Source: Bacillota bacterium (GTDB taxonomy: Bacteria; Bacillota; UBA4882; UBA8346). Taken from it: a stretch of DNA of 64,000 nt. The notes below the pieces were generated by a model that saw only the letters and a program-made list of their open reading frames with translations, made no database searches and was not told the origin of the DNA. The DNA lies in the NCBI GenBank assembly GCA_023401925.1, contig JAEXDA010000041.1, forward strand, positions 1 to 64,000. The letters run 5' to 3'. A program made the position numbers and the translations under genes. Positions 35,870-44,746 of this stretch are shown here, in pieces. Every line of letters begins with the position of its first letter. Position 1 is the first letter of the stretch.

Positions 35870-36874
35870 TTATGAATAATGAATCCGGGGGTCCAGATAG
35901 GCATAGAGCAAATCCACCAGAAGGTTGACGATAACGAAGATCGCGGCTACCAGGATCACGCTGCCCTGGACTATCGGAAAATCCGAAGCCAGAATGGCAT
36001 TGGTGGTCAGACTGCCGATCCCCGGCCATGAGAAGACCGTTTCCGTAAGAACTGCCCCGCCCAACAAAAATCCGAATTGGAGACCGATTACCGTAACGAT
36101 GGGGATCAGGGCATTCTTCAAGGCATGGTGATATACCACCGTCTTCTCATCAAGACCTTTGGCATGCGCGGTGCGGATATAATCCTGTTTGACAACCTCC
36201 AGCATAGTGGAACGGGTCATCCGAGCGATGATCGCCATCGAATAAGCTGCTAATGCAATGCCGGGCAATATAAGGTGGCGCAAGGCGCTCCAAAAGGCAT
36301 CCCAATTCCCCGTGAGAAGGCTGTCCACCAAATACAGACGGGTGATAGTCGTTGGTTCCATTCCAATATCGATTCTCCCGGCAACCGGCAACCAGTGCAG
36401 GTTTACCGAGAAGATAATTATCAAAATTAAGCCAAGCCAAAAAATGGGCATGGATACTCCAAGCAGGGCGCCGATCATACTCACATAATCAAAGAAAGAA
36501 TAGCGTTTTACGGCCGAGATGACTCCGATCAAAATCCCGACCACAGAAGCAATTGCCAGACTAAACAGGGCCAATTCGATGGTGGCCGGAAATTGGGAAA
36601 ATAAATCCTGGACCACCGGTCGTTTGGTCATCAACGAACGCCCCAAATCCCCATGCAACAATTGCCATAAGAAACGTCCAAATTGCACATAAATCGGATC
36701 GTTAAGCCCCATCTCCTGCCGGAGGGCTTCAATCTGAGCTTTGGTGGCATGCTCTCCCAGCATCAAAGCAGCCGGGTCCCCTGTAAAAACATGCATAATG
36801 ATGAAAACGAACAGGCTTACTCCGAGTAAGACCGGGATAAGCATGAGTAACCGTTTGATAATATATTTAAACAT
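35870..36874 (-). CDS. Oligopeptide/dipeptide ABC transporter permease (OppB/DppB)
   Basis: Membrane permease of 334 residues. It begins with the typical KYIIKRLLMLIPVLLGVSLFVFIIMH and the extracytoplasmic GDPAALMLGEHATKAQIEALR. The EAA loop is YIRTAHAKGLDEKTVVYHHALKNALIP. The C-terminus has VFSWPGIGSLTTNAIL and LLYAYLDPRIHYS. AAGGAG lies seven bases before the ATG. Upstream, towards the receptor gene, is a stable hairpin at 36969-37004. Confidence 0.93.
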   Translation of the reverse strand: MFKYIIKRLLMLIPVLLGVSLFVFIIMHVFTGDPAALMLGEHATKAQIEALRQEMGLNDPIYVQFGRFLWQLLHGDLGRSLMTKRPVVQDLFSQFPATIELALFSLAIASVVGILIGVISAVKRYSFFDYVSMIGALLGVSMPIFWLGLILIIIFSVNLHWLPVAGRIDIGMEPTTITRLYLVDSLLTGNWDAFWSALRHLILPGIALAAYSMAIIARMTRSTMLEVVKQDYIRTAHAKGLDEKTVVYHHALKNALIPIVTVIGLQFGFLLGGAVLTETVFSWPGIGSLTTNAILASDFPIVQGSVILVAAIFVIVNLLVDLLYAYLDPRIHYS

Positions 36875-36968
36875 GAACGTACTCCTTGCCTGTGCTGTTG
36901 TCCGCCGCTTCCAATCCGGCGTGATGATTGGATTAAAACCATTCGGTCAAAACTCTTGATTTAACAAA

Positions 36969-37004
36969 GGCAAGGAAAGGCGCTCTAAGAACGCTTCCCT
37001 TGCC
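36969..37004 (-). terminator. Hairpin after the peptide receptor gene (partial terminator)
   Basis: GGCAAGGAAAGGCG and CGCTTCCCTTGCC (36969-37004) pair with a small bulge. On the minus strand the stem is followed by TTTGTTAAAT, a weak T-tract. Such hairpins between receptor and permease genes usually let the receptor be made in excess (inference). Confidence 0.55.
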
Positions 37005-37019
37005 GGGTTTAAGCTCAAT

Positions 37020-38561
37020 TTATTTGGTTACGCCATTGACCCAGGATACCCCGGTAGGATGCGGATAAAAATTCTTAACTGTAGGCTTGGTAGCAGCCAG
37101 ATCCACGGCATGACTGATAAATACCCAGGGAGCTTCATCAATCAGGATCTTTTGCAGGTCTTGATAAATCTTGACCCGGGCCTTGGGATCGGAAGTCTTG
37201 GTCCCTCGTTCCAGTAAGGCGTCAACCTTCGGGTTGGAATACTTGGCCGAATTCAAGGTGGAATCGATCTCATGGGAACTGAGCAGCGACAAGAAATTAT
37301 CGGCATCACCGTTATCACCGACCCAACCATAGAAACCGGCATCGCCTTCTACGCCTTTGTATAACACATCTTTATATTCCTTCCAAGGATAAACCTTGAT
37401 ATTGGTCTTTACTCCTATTTTTAACAGCTCAGCCTGTACTGCTTCGGCCAATTTAACGCCATTTACCGTATTGTACGGTCTAGGATTGGAGTAAGTTATG
37501 AAATTGAAGGTGAAATTGGTGTATCCGGCCTCGGCCAAGAGTTTTTTGGCCTCTTCCGGATTGTATCCGACCGGCTTGAGTTTGGGATCATAACCGGGAA
37601 TAAAACTGGGTAACGGACCATTGGCTACTTTGGCATATCCTTGATATAAGTAGTTTACGATTTGTTCGCGGTTGATAGCCATAGAAATCGCGCGGCGCAC
37701 CCGGACATCATTGAAGGGTTTACGGTTGCACATAAAGCACATATAGTTGATATTCATCCCCGGGTTTTTGATAACGTGCATGCCTTTAGCTTCCAGGGTT
37801 TTCACATCATTTGGATCGACACCGTCAATAATATCGGCGGCGCCGGTAATCAATTGGCTGGCTCTTACGGAATTTTCTTTGGTGGTCACGTAAACAACTT
37901 TATCGACTTTGGCTTTTTGACCCCAGTAGTTATTATTCTTCACCAGGACAATCTGTTGATCCTTATCCCATTTTTGGAAGATAAAAGCGCCTGTCCCGAT
38001 GGGATGTTGCGAGAAATCATCCTCCCCATATTTCTTCACCGCGGTCGGGCTGACAATAGGAGCCGCCAAACTCATGGCCAAATTGGCTAAAAACGGTGCA
38101 TAAGGTTGTTTTAATGTAAAACGAACGGTATAATCATCGACAACCTCAACTTTTTTAACCGGTCCAAAAGTGAAAGAGGCATAGGGCATACTGTCTTTGA
38201 CCAGCGGAGGTATTTGGCGGTCAACGCTAAATTTGACTGCAGCGGCGTTGAACGGCGTACCATCATGGAATTTGACGCCCTTTCTCAAGTTGAAAGTCCA
38301 TGCTAAACCATCAGTGGATTTTGTCCAAGAAGTGGCCAAACCCGGTTCAATCTCGGTGCCTCCTTGTTTGTAGCGAACCAAAGTATCATAAATATTTACG
38401 ATGATCTTAGCCGATTCGCCATCATCAACATAGGCCGGATCTAGACCCCGGGGATCGGAACCCTTGGCATAAACCAAAATCTTGGGTGCTGCGGCATAGG
38501 AAAAACTAATCGCCGCAATGACAACTAACAAACATGTGGCAAGTAAAAAAAACTTACGCAA
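37020..38561 (-). CDS. Peptide/nickel-type ABC transporter substrate-binding protein (SBP_bac_5)
   Basis: Extracytoplasmic oligopeptide receptor of about 513 residues (DppA/OppA family). The most likely start is the TTG at 38561, downstream of AGGAGG, giving MRKFFLLATCLLVVIAAISF as signal peptide with cleavage after FSYAA. There is no lipobox, because the single cysteine is inside the hydrophobic core. Family phrases: GLDPAYVDDGESAKIIVNIYDTL, LRKGVKFHDGTPFNAAAVKFS, RRAISMAINREQIV. The substrate is probably a peptide. It is the first gene of the operon. A palindrome (CGCACGCATATGCGCGC, 38581-38597) lies just upstream in the leader. Confidence 0.92.
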   Translation of the reverse strand: MRKFFLLATCLLVVIAAISFSYAAAPKILVYAKGSDPRGLDPAYVDDGESAKIIVNIYDTLVRYKQGGTEIEPGLATSWTKSTDGLAWTFNLRKGVKFHDGTPFNAAAVKFSVDRQIPPLVKDSMPYASFTFGPVKKVEVVDDYTVRFTLKQPYAPFLANLAMSLAAPIVSPTAVKKYGEDDFSQHPIGTGAFIFQKWDKDQQIVLVKNNNYWGQKAKVDKVVYVTTKENSVRASQLITGAADIIDGVDPNDVKTLEAKGMHVIKNPGMNINYMCFMCNRKPFNDVRVRRAISMAINREQIVNYLYQGYAKVANGPLPSFIPGYDPKLKPVGYNPEEAKKLLAEAGYTNFTFNFITYSNPRPYNTVNGVKLAEAVQAELLKIGVKTNIKVYPWKEYKDVLYKGVEGDAGFYGWVGDNGDADNFLSLLSSHEIDSTLNSAKYSNPKVDALLERGTKTSDPKARVKIYQDLQKILIDEAPWVFISHAVDLAATKPTVKNFYPHPTGVSWVNGVTK

Positions 38562-38967
38562 AATGAATCTTTCCTCCTCTCGCACGCATATGCGCGCACT
38601 TTCTTTTTTATTTGAATGCCATCTCATACAGCGAAAAAATTTCGGCTCGACTCTGCAAGAAATTTCCAAAGGGCATAAGAAGAGTGATAATAATACTTAT
38701 TTGTCAAAATGGAAATTCGTCTTCGATTCAAAAAGAGCCCGCCAATTAATCCAACCGCATCAAACGACATTGGACACATAATTAACACACAAATTCCCAA
38801 AAGAAAAAACCGTTTCAGCAAATGATACACCTGAGATACGGCTGTGAATTTACTTAATCGAAAAGTTAGTTTTCTAACAAAGGACAACTTTCAATATATT
38901 GATTTCTATTCGAATCCATCAACCAATACCATATTAAGCACTGTTTAAAATATACCATTTCAGTCTA

Positions 38968-39052
38968 TTGATGTCAATCAACTTGATGTCAATCAACTTG
39001 ATGTTATTCGACTAATATCTTGAGAACCAATGTTAACTTGATGTCATTCGAC
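38968..39052. repeat. Fifteen-base iterated repeats TTGATGTCAATCAAC
   Basis: TTGATGTCAATCAAC occurs at 38968-38982 and 38983-38997, then TTGATGTTATTCGAC at 38998-39012 and, after 25 bases, TTGATGTCATTCGAC at 39038-39052. The units share TTGATGTyA-TC-AC. They lie about 120 bases upstream of the small gene at 39174, where an operator would be expected. The remainder of 38562-39173 shows only a partial AATATATTG word near 38894 related to the palindromic family. Confidence 0.6.
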
Positions 39053-39173
39053 CCAGTATTAAGTAAGTTATTTCTTTCCTTTTGATATTTTTATAGGGTG
39101 GATTGCAAATAATTCTTTCAACCCAGTATCAAAAATATTTTTTTTGGCAAAATTAAAATGAGGGGTGATTGCA

Positions 39174-39338
39174 ATGGACGTTACAAAAATTTGGAATAAT
39201 CAAAGACGAGAGCTTAACATTACAGCAAAAGATCTCAATGAATCGGATGACCCTCTCGACAATATTCTATTGGATGTAATGTTTGATGAATATTACAAAC
39301 GTATCCAAAAACAAAAATCATCAAAACAGAACGAGTAA
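39174..39338 (+). CDS. Small acidic/basic protein of unknown function
   Basis: A 54-residue protein starting MDVTKIWNNQRRELN, with GAGGGGTG eight bases before the ATG. It looks like two helices around an acidic turn (LNESDDPLDN), and ends in a lysine/glutamine-rich tail. The second helix, ILLDVMFDEYYKRI, has a distant resemblance to Spo0E-type phosphatases (LD followed by a YY pair), but the SQ of that motif is missing, so this is only a suggestion. It lies 69 bases upstream of another small gene on the same strand. Confidence 0.5.
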   Translation: MDVTKIWNNQRRELNITAKDLNESDDPLDNILLDVMFDEYYKRIQKQKSSKQNE

Positions 39339-39407
39339 ATCCTTATTTCAAATGATCTTGATTGCTACAAGTGCTTGTATGAAATTGTTAAACCGGAGGT
39401 ATTCATT

Positions 39408-39587
39408 TTGAAACCGTCATTAACCAAAACCAATAAACTTCCCCGATTGATAAATAATAGTCAGCTCCTTTTCCCCGACGACTATGGAGAAAATCGTCAT
39501 GAAAGCGAACTGATATTGATAATTTTGAACGAACGTTTACAAAAAAAGGGATTTATCTCCGGTAGTCCAATAAATCGCATCAATTAA
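39408..39587 (+). CDS. Small protein of unknown function
   Basis: A 59-residue protein if started at the TTG at 39408, which has GGAGG eight bases upstream. The ATG at 39375 has no site. The sequence has LLFPDDYGENRHESEL then a helix ELILIILNERLQKKGFI. Family not recognised. It is probably co-transcribed with the 54-residue gene upstream. Confidence 0.5.
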   Translation: MKPSLTKTNKLPRLINNSQLLFPDDYGENRHESELILIILNERLQKKGFISGSPINRIN

Positions 39588-39630
39588 TTTTAAAAAAAAT
39601 TTCCCTCCTAAAACACAATCATAGAAATTT

Positions 39631-40716
39631 TTAATCTTGAGAAGTTAATCTCCTTATAAAAGCCACCCGAGGCAAACCAGCTTCTTCTTCCGGCAATAGC
39701 CATAAGCCCTTTTTGATTGGATTCGGCTCCCTTTTCTCCTTCCAATCTCCATCGAGAATTTCCAAGTTCCAACGTAAATGGGTATATACATGAGTCATAT
39801 TCCCAAGAAATTGGAATGGTATTATCGCGCCCAGATACTCAAGGGCCCATTTTTCCGCCAAAGTTAGCGCATCCTCGTTTGGCCCGGCAACTATGGTTGG
39901 ATATTCCCAAAATCCTGCCATTAATCCATCTTTGGGTCTCTGAAATAAAAGACGCTTCTGATTCCAGGTAATTCGAAGAACAACCCGGCGTTCTACCGGT
40001 ATCTCCCGTGAAGTTTTTTTCACGGGGAAACGCTCGGGATTGGCTCCAAAAGCCTTACAGAATCGGGATAAAGGGCACTTTTGGCAATGAGGCGCTCGCG
40101 GCAAACAAATAAGCGCTCCTATTTCCATTAAGGCCTGCGTGAAATCCCCAGCTTGTCCCGGGGGAAATTGCCCGCACACCCATCTTGTAATCTCGCGTTT
40201 GGAGTTTGGAGTTGCTGCATCTTCTTCCCAAGCCAGCATTCGGGTTACTACCCGAATTACATTTCCATCAACGGCCGGAACGGGAAGATTAAACGCAATG
40301 CTGGCTATGGAACCGGCCATATAAGTCCCAATACCGGGTAACGATCCTAATTCTTTGGGATCGGCCGGTAAAACACTATTCAATTCATTGACAACCACTG
40401 CCGCTCCTTTATGAAGCAATTTCGCGCGACGATAATAGCCCAATCCCTCCCATGTTTTCAAAACCTCATCTTCTGAGGCAGCAGCTAATGCCTCGACTGT
40501 AGGAAAGCGGTTTAGAAATTTCTGGTAATAAGGTATTACCGTTTCAACCCTGGTTTGTTGCAACATAACCTCGGAAACCCAAATTTTATAAGGATCTCTC
40601 GTTTGACGCCAAGGCAATTTGCGGGCATTTTGATGATACCAAGATAACAGATGCGTGGTAATTTCAGGTTGTCCAATATGGGATAATGTATCGATATCCT
40701 GTTTATGAGTTCTCAT
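39631..40716 (-). CDS. mutY: A/G-specific adenine DNA glycosylase
   Basis: Base-excision repair enzyme removing adenine opposite 8-oxoguanine, 361 residues. Catalytic E49 (SEVMLQQTRV) and D150 (AVDGNV) flank the helix-hairpin-helix LPGIGTYMAG. The 4Fe-4S cluster is C204, C211, C214, C220 with the canonical C-x6-C-x2-C-x5-C spacing. The C-terminal NUDIX-like domain (QKRLLFQRPKDGLMAGFWEYP) recognises 8-oxoG. Monocistronic on the minus strand. Confidence 0.96.
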   Translation of the reverse strand: MRTHKQDIDTLSHIGQPEITTHLLSWYHQNARKLPWRQTRDPYKIWVSEVMLQQTRVETVIPYYQKFLNRFPTVEALAAASEDEVLKTWEGLGYYRRAKLLHKGAAVVVNELNSVLPADPKELGSLPGIGTYMAGSIASIAFNLPVPAVDGNVIRVVTRMLAWEEDAATPNSKREITRWVCGQFPPGQAGDFTQALMEIGALICLPRAPHCQKCPLSRFCKAFGANPERFPVKKTSREIPVERRVVLRITWNQKRLLFQRPKDGLMAGFWEYPTIVAGPNEDALTLAEKWALEYLGAIIPFQFLGNMTHVYTHLRWNLEILDGDWKEKREPNPIKKGLWLLPEEEAGLPRVAFIRRLTSQD

Positions 40717-41065
40717 GAATACACCCTATCACATCATTTAACTCGAAACAATAAAAACCAAGGTTTTTTTAATGAAATGTTGATTAGAATTGTAAATATT
40801 TCCCTTTAAAAAGGAAAATATTTACTTCTATTTTAAAAAAACAATAGTTCCCTCGACATTTTTAAAAGAACATAGCCTAAACAATTAAAATGGAAAATAT
40901 TCATCAATATTTACCAAATTTATTTTTATTGGCAGGAATATCCAAGAATTTGTCGTAATAACGTAATAATCAATACATTAATTTAAATTTATCGGCAATG
41001 GCGACTAAAATCTTTAGTCGTTGGGGTATATTTTTGCTTCATTTTACTAAAGGGGGCTTTCAATC
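40717..41065. other. Divergent spacer between mutY and the M23 peptidase gene
   Basis: AT-rich and gene-free. Two hairpins are visible: GTAAATATTTCC (40792-40803) with GGAAAATATTTAC (40813-40825, one bulge), and CGACTAAA (41002-41009) with TTTAGTCG (41013-41020) about 45 bases before the peptidase start. Function of either is unknown. Confidence 0.45.
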
Positions 41066-42031
41066 GTGTCTGCAAGGAAATTTTACCGGTTTTTGAATAA
41101 AAACTTAAATTATAGCCTCCTGATTGTTCCAAACTCTTCATCTACTAAAGTGAAGAGTTGTTATATTCCTTATTCTTTAGCTTTGCTGATTATTGGTTTC
41201 ATCATTTTCAACCTCTATATTTTCTTTGGATACTCAACCCAGATATGGCAAATCGCCGTTTTTAAAAAGGATGTTGCCGCCAAAAAACAACTCATTGTAA
41301 AATTAACCGCTGAAAGGCGACGAGTCCGACCAATTCTCGCCAAAAACGAATTCATCAACAAAGAATTGTCCAGGATCGAAGAAATTCAAACCCGTTTGGA
41401 TGATACATTAACCCGAGTCCGCGAGAAAAAGGGACGATCCATTTTTGTAACCAGCCGCGGCTTTTTTGTACGTACCCAACCATACTCCTTAAATTCACTT
41501 CCTGTAATGAACGTTCCCAACACTTCTTTAGATCAACTCCGGCACAATCTGGAACAATTGGAGCAATATATGGAAGTGGAAAAAAATGCTCAGAAGCAAA
41601 TTCTGGGCGAGTTACAATCCTACGAATACCGTCTTGATCATATGCCCTCAATTTGGCCGGTGAGTTCGACGATTATTTGCTCTTTCGGAATGCGTTTACA
41701 TCCTATTTATCATCGTTATATCCGTCACGAAGGTCTTGACATAAGAGCTTCCTATGGCACACCGATCAAAGCCACCGCTGATGGAGTCGTCACGTATTCC
41801 GGATGGCAAAACGGATACGGCTACCTTGTGAAACTCAGTCACGGAAACGGTTATGAAACATGCTACGGACATAATTCCCGCCTTTTAGTGAATGTTGGAC
41901 AAAATGTGAAGAAAGGGCAGAAAATCGCCTTGGCCGGAGCCACCGGAGAAGCAACAGGTCCCCATTGCCATTATGAAGTCCGTGACCACGGCACTCCGAT
42001 TAATCCCGTACCTTTCCTGCAAATACAATAA
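41066..42031 (+). CDS. M23 family (LytM-type) peptidase, membrane anchored
   Basis: Probable cell-wall endopeptidase or regulator of 321 residues. One membrane helix lies at about 35-58 (IPYSLALLIIGFIIFNLYIFF), then a coiled-coil segment (about 70-125 and 160-190), then a C-terminal LytM domain. Zinc residues are intact: H in RHEGLDIRA (HxxxD) and HxH in GPHCHYEV, so it should be catalytic. The start is a GTG at 41066 after AAAGGGGG. Such anchored LytM proteins act in peptidoglycan remodelling during division or spore engulfment. Confidence 0.9.
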   Translation: MSARKFYRFLNKNLNYSLLIVPNSSSTKVKSCYIPYSLALLIIGFIIFNLYIFFGYSTQIWQIAVFKKDVAAKKQLIVKLTAERRRVRPILAKNEFINKELSRIEEIQTRLDDTLTRVREKKGRSIFVTSRGFFVRTQPYSLNSLPVMNVPNTSLDQLRHNLEQLEQYMEVEKNAQKQILGELQSYEYRLDHMPSIWPVSSTIICSFGMRLHPIYHRYIRHEGLDIRASYGTPIKATADGVVTYSGWQNGYGYLVKLSHGNGYETCYGHNSRLLVNVGQNVKKGQKIALAGATGEATGPHCHYEVRDHGTPINPVPFLQIQ

Positions 42032-43039
42032 TTACTGCTTTTTGGGGATGAATTTTAGATTCAACATTTCTTTGACGGGTGTTTCCTTATCAATCAAGCC
42101 ATACTGGTGGATAGACTTCTGTGAATCCGCCCAACCTTTCGGATCCGACATCCCTAATCCGTATTGTTTGGTGTATTCATTCTCCCATAATTCCATTGAA
42201 CTTTCCAAAATTCTCTCTTGTAAACCTTGGCTGTCCTTACTGATATCCGGAACATATTTTAGACAAATCGCATAAGCTTCGGATGGATGTTCCAAAGAGT
42301 ACTTCATCCCCTTGAGGGTGGCTCTTACCATTGCCTGAACGATTTTAGGATTGGTGGCTAGGGTTCCCTTACCGGTAATCAAGCCATGTCCCACCAGGGG
42401 GAAATAATGCCAGGAATCAATTTGATTGATGGAATAACCTTGCGCGATTAAATTCAAAGGCTCATTATTGGCAAATCCCACAATGGCATCTACTTTTCCC
42501 GAAGTTAAAGACGATATTTGCGTATAGCCCACATCAATTAACTGAACATCCTTTTCCGAAATTCCCGCTTTATTGAGGATCGCTTTCACCGCCAAGAGAC
42601 TGGTGCCATATAAAGGCAATCCTATTTTTTTCCCCTTTAAATCCTTGGGAGTCTTAATCCCTGAATTTGATAAAGCGATAATGGCGGGAGGAAATTTAGC
42701 ATAGAGCGTCGCCAGATAAACCACAGGTATATCATGAGAACGGGCAGTGATCACTTGATCGCCCCCGGCAATGGCAAAATCAATTTTACCGCTGGCCACC
42801 AGTGGTAAAGCATCAATATCCATCCGATAATCAAAGTTCACATCGAGGCCTTCCGATTTAAAAAAACCTTTATCCGCCGCAACATACCAGGGAGCAAACT
42901 GAACATTCGGAATGTAGGTCATCGCAATTGTCGCCTTTTTATAAGGCCCAGCTGCAAAGGCTCCGAAAGTTGTCGTAAAACCCAAAACCGTCACCAAAAT
43001 GACCATCAAACCGATACTTAACCAAAAACCCTTCTTCAT
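42032..43039 (-). CDS. Riboflavin-type ABC transporter substrate-binding protein (NMT1/THI5-like, RibY type)
   Basis: Extracytoplasmic receptor of 335 residues. A signal peptide ends near FGAFAAGP, without a lipobox cysteine. The mature start ATIAMTYIPNVQFAPWYVAADKGFFKSEGL is the NMT1/THI5-like opening; ASGKIDFAIAGGDQ and YGTSLLAVKAILNKAGI follow. The operon is led by an FMN riboswitch, so the ligand is most likely riboflavin or a flavin precursor, as in the described RibXY-type importers. It is the third gene after ATPase and permease. Confidence 0.85.
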   Translation of the reverse strand: MKKGFWLSIGLMVILVTVLGFTTTFGAFAAGPYKKATIAMTYIPNVQFAPWYVAADKGFFKSEGLDVNFDYRMDIDALPLVASGKIDFAIAGGDQVITARSHDIPVVYLATLYAKFPPAIIALSNSGIKTPKDLKGKKIGLPLYGTSLLAVKAILNKAGISEKDVQLIDVGYTQISSLTSGKVDAIVGFANNEPLNLIAQGYSINQIDSWHYFPLVGHGLITGKGTLATNPKIVQAMVRATLKGMKYSLEHPSEAYAICLKYVPDISKDSQGLQERILESSMELWENEYTKQYGLGMSDPKGWADSQKSIHQYGLIDKETPVKEMLNLKFIPKKQ

Positions 43040-43125
43040 CTTGGATAACCTCCAATAGTTTCATTTTATCCTTGCGTCCAAAGCCCGTCTTATCCTTATA
43101 CCCGATAAAGAATGTTTCCCGTCGC

Positions 43126-43899
43126 CTATTGGCGCTGCCATGGTATGAGTCCGTACTCAAGCCAAACGATAAGCAAGTAAAATCCAATTCCTAAAAAAGC
43201 CAGGATAATCAATGCTACAAAAATCAAAGGAGTGTCAAAACTTCCCCGGGCGGCGTTCACCAAGTAACCCAAGCCCTTTCCGGCGCCGGCGAATTCACCC
43301 ACTACCGCTCCAATTACCGAAAGGGTAATGCCAAGTCTTAAACCGCCGAAAATCACCGGCAGGGCTGATGGGAGTTCGAGCTTTGCAAACACTTGGGTGC
43401 GTTTGGCTCCCATCATCGCCATTAACTCCGCTAACCGGGGATCCGTACTTCGAAATCCCATGATGCCGTTGGTAAGTATCGGAAAAAAAGATACCAAGGC
43501 GGCGATTAATACTTTGGAAGTAAGCCCGAATCCAAACCAAATTACCAGTAAAGGAGCCAAGGCCACGATGGGGATTGCCTGAAGCCCGACAATATAAGGG
43601 GCAAGACACCTCTCAAAAAAGGGATGGTGTGCTAAAAAGTAACTTAAAGGCAAAGCAAGCAACACTCCGGCTAAAAAGCCCATCATAGCTTCGTAAAAAG
43701 TGGTCACCCCATGTTGCAATAATAACCCATTCTTCGTATATTCCATCATCCGGTCCCATACTTTTTCAGGACCGGGTAAAATGAAAGCAGGGTAAATTTT
43801 AGCCAGAAGATGCCAGATACCTATAAAGATTAAAAATCCTAAAGGAATCAACAGGTACTCATAGTATTTCCAAAAAAAAGACTGTATTGTAAGCTTCAT
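43126..43899 (-). CDS. Riboflavin-type ABC transporter permease (RibX type)
   Basis: Membrane permease of 257 residues, SsuC-like. The EAA loop is MAMMGAKRTQVFAKLELPSALPVIFGGL; other family phrases are LAPLLVIWFGFGLTSKVLI and VGEFAGAGKGLGYLVN. Its ATG abuts the ATPase stop. Under the FMN riboswitch it probably imports a flavin together with its neighbours. Confidence 0.88.
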   Translation of the reverse strand: MKLTIQSFFWKYYEYLLIPLGFLIFIGIWHLLAKIYPAFILPGPEKVWDRMMEYTKNGLLLQHGVTTFYEAMMGFLAGVLLALPLSYFLAHHPFFERCLAPYIVGLQAIPIVALAPLLVIWFGFGLTSKVLIAALVSFFPILTNGIMGFRSTDPRLAELMAMMGAKRTQVFAKLELPSALPVIFGGLRLGITLSVIGAVVGEFAGAGKGLGYLVNAARGSFDTPLIFVALIILAFLGIGFYLLIVWLEYGLIPWQRQ

Positions 43900-44676
43900 T
43901 TAGGAAACCTCCGTTTCCGAACCCAGGGCCAGTAAATCCTGGACTTCGCTCACCTGTTTTCCAAACTCCGGATTACCGATGATCTTCAAACGGCGTGGAT
44001 ACTCCAACCCAATGGCAACCTCGCCAAGGATCCGGCCCGGCTTTTCCCCCATTACCACAACCCGCCCCGATAAAAAAACCGCTTCAAAAATATTGTGGGT
44101 TACCAGCAAAATAGTCGCCCCAGTCCGCGATTGCAGATTTAGTAATTCCAAATGCAGCCCGGTCCGGGTAATATCATCCAAGGCCGCAAAAGGTTCATCC
44201 AACATCAATATTTGGGTATCGCCCACCAAAGCCCGTGCCAAAGCCGCCCGTTGCCTCATTCCGCCCGAGAGATGATGCGGATATTTATGGCCTGAATCGC
44301 TTAAATTGGCCAATTCCAAGGCTTTGTTAACTTTCTCCGCTATCAGGAGCTTATTTTTTTCTCCTTGAATTTCCAGCGGAAGTCCAACATTGGCTGCTAC
44401 GGTCCGCCAGGGAAAAAGTAAAGAATCTTGAGGAACAAACCCAAGTCCCGGCCATCCCGGAGTTACTTTTTCTCCAAAGACTCTAACCTCACCGCGGGTT
44501 GGCGCAAGAACCCCGGCGATCAACCGTAATAAAGTTGATTTACCGCAACCGCTGGGTCCGACCAAGCTGACAATTTCTCCCTGATGGATGGAGAGATTGA
44601 TTCCTAAAAGTTCAGGCTGATTCCCCTTGATAAAAGCCAGTGTAACATCGTCCAACTGAATGATTTGATTGTTCAT
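43900..44676 (-). CDS. Riboflavin-type ABC transporter ATP-binding protein
   Basis: ATPase of about 258 residues. Walker A is GPSGCGKST, the signature is LSGGMRQRAALARALV, and Walker B is ILMLDEPFAALDD. I use the ATG at 44676, nine bases after AGGTG; the ATG nine bases earlier touches that site. It is the first gene after the FMN riboswitch and terminator, so all three transporter genes fall under flavin control. Confidence 0.9.
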   Translation of the reverse strand: MNNQIIQLDDVTLAFIKGNQPELLGINLSIHQGEIVSLVGPSGCGKSTLLRLIAGVLAPTRGEVRVFGEKVTPGWPGLGFVPQDSLLFPWRTVAANVGLPLEIQGEKNKLLIAEKVNKALELANLSDSGHKYPHHLSGGMRQRAALARALVGDTQILMLDEPFAALDDITRTGLHLELLNLQSRTGATILLVTHNIFEAVFLSGRVVVMGEKPGRILGEVAIGLEYPRRLKIIGNPEFGKQVSEVQDLLALGSETEVS

Positions 44677-44704
44677 GAATATCATCACCTACTAAAAATA
44701 AAAA

Positions 44705-44733
44705 TCCCTGAACAAATTAAATTTATTCAGGGA
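44705..44733 (-). terminator. Terminator of the FMN riboswitch expression platform
   Basis: TCCCTGAA (44726-44733 on the minus strand) pairs with TTCAGGGA (44705-44712), with a 13-base loop. On the minus strand it is followed by ATTTTTATTTTT and then the ATPase ribosome binding site. It fits FMN-induced premature termination (OFF switch). Confidence 0.75.
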
Positions 44734-44746
44734 CAGGAAATACACC

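Noticed and set aside
38968..39052. CRISPR-like array
   Set aside because: The repeats are 15 bases in direct tandem without unique spacers, and no cas genes are present.
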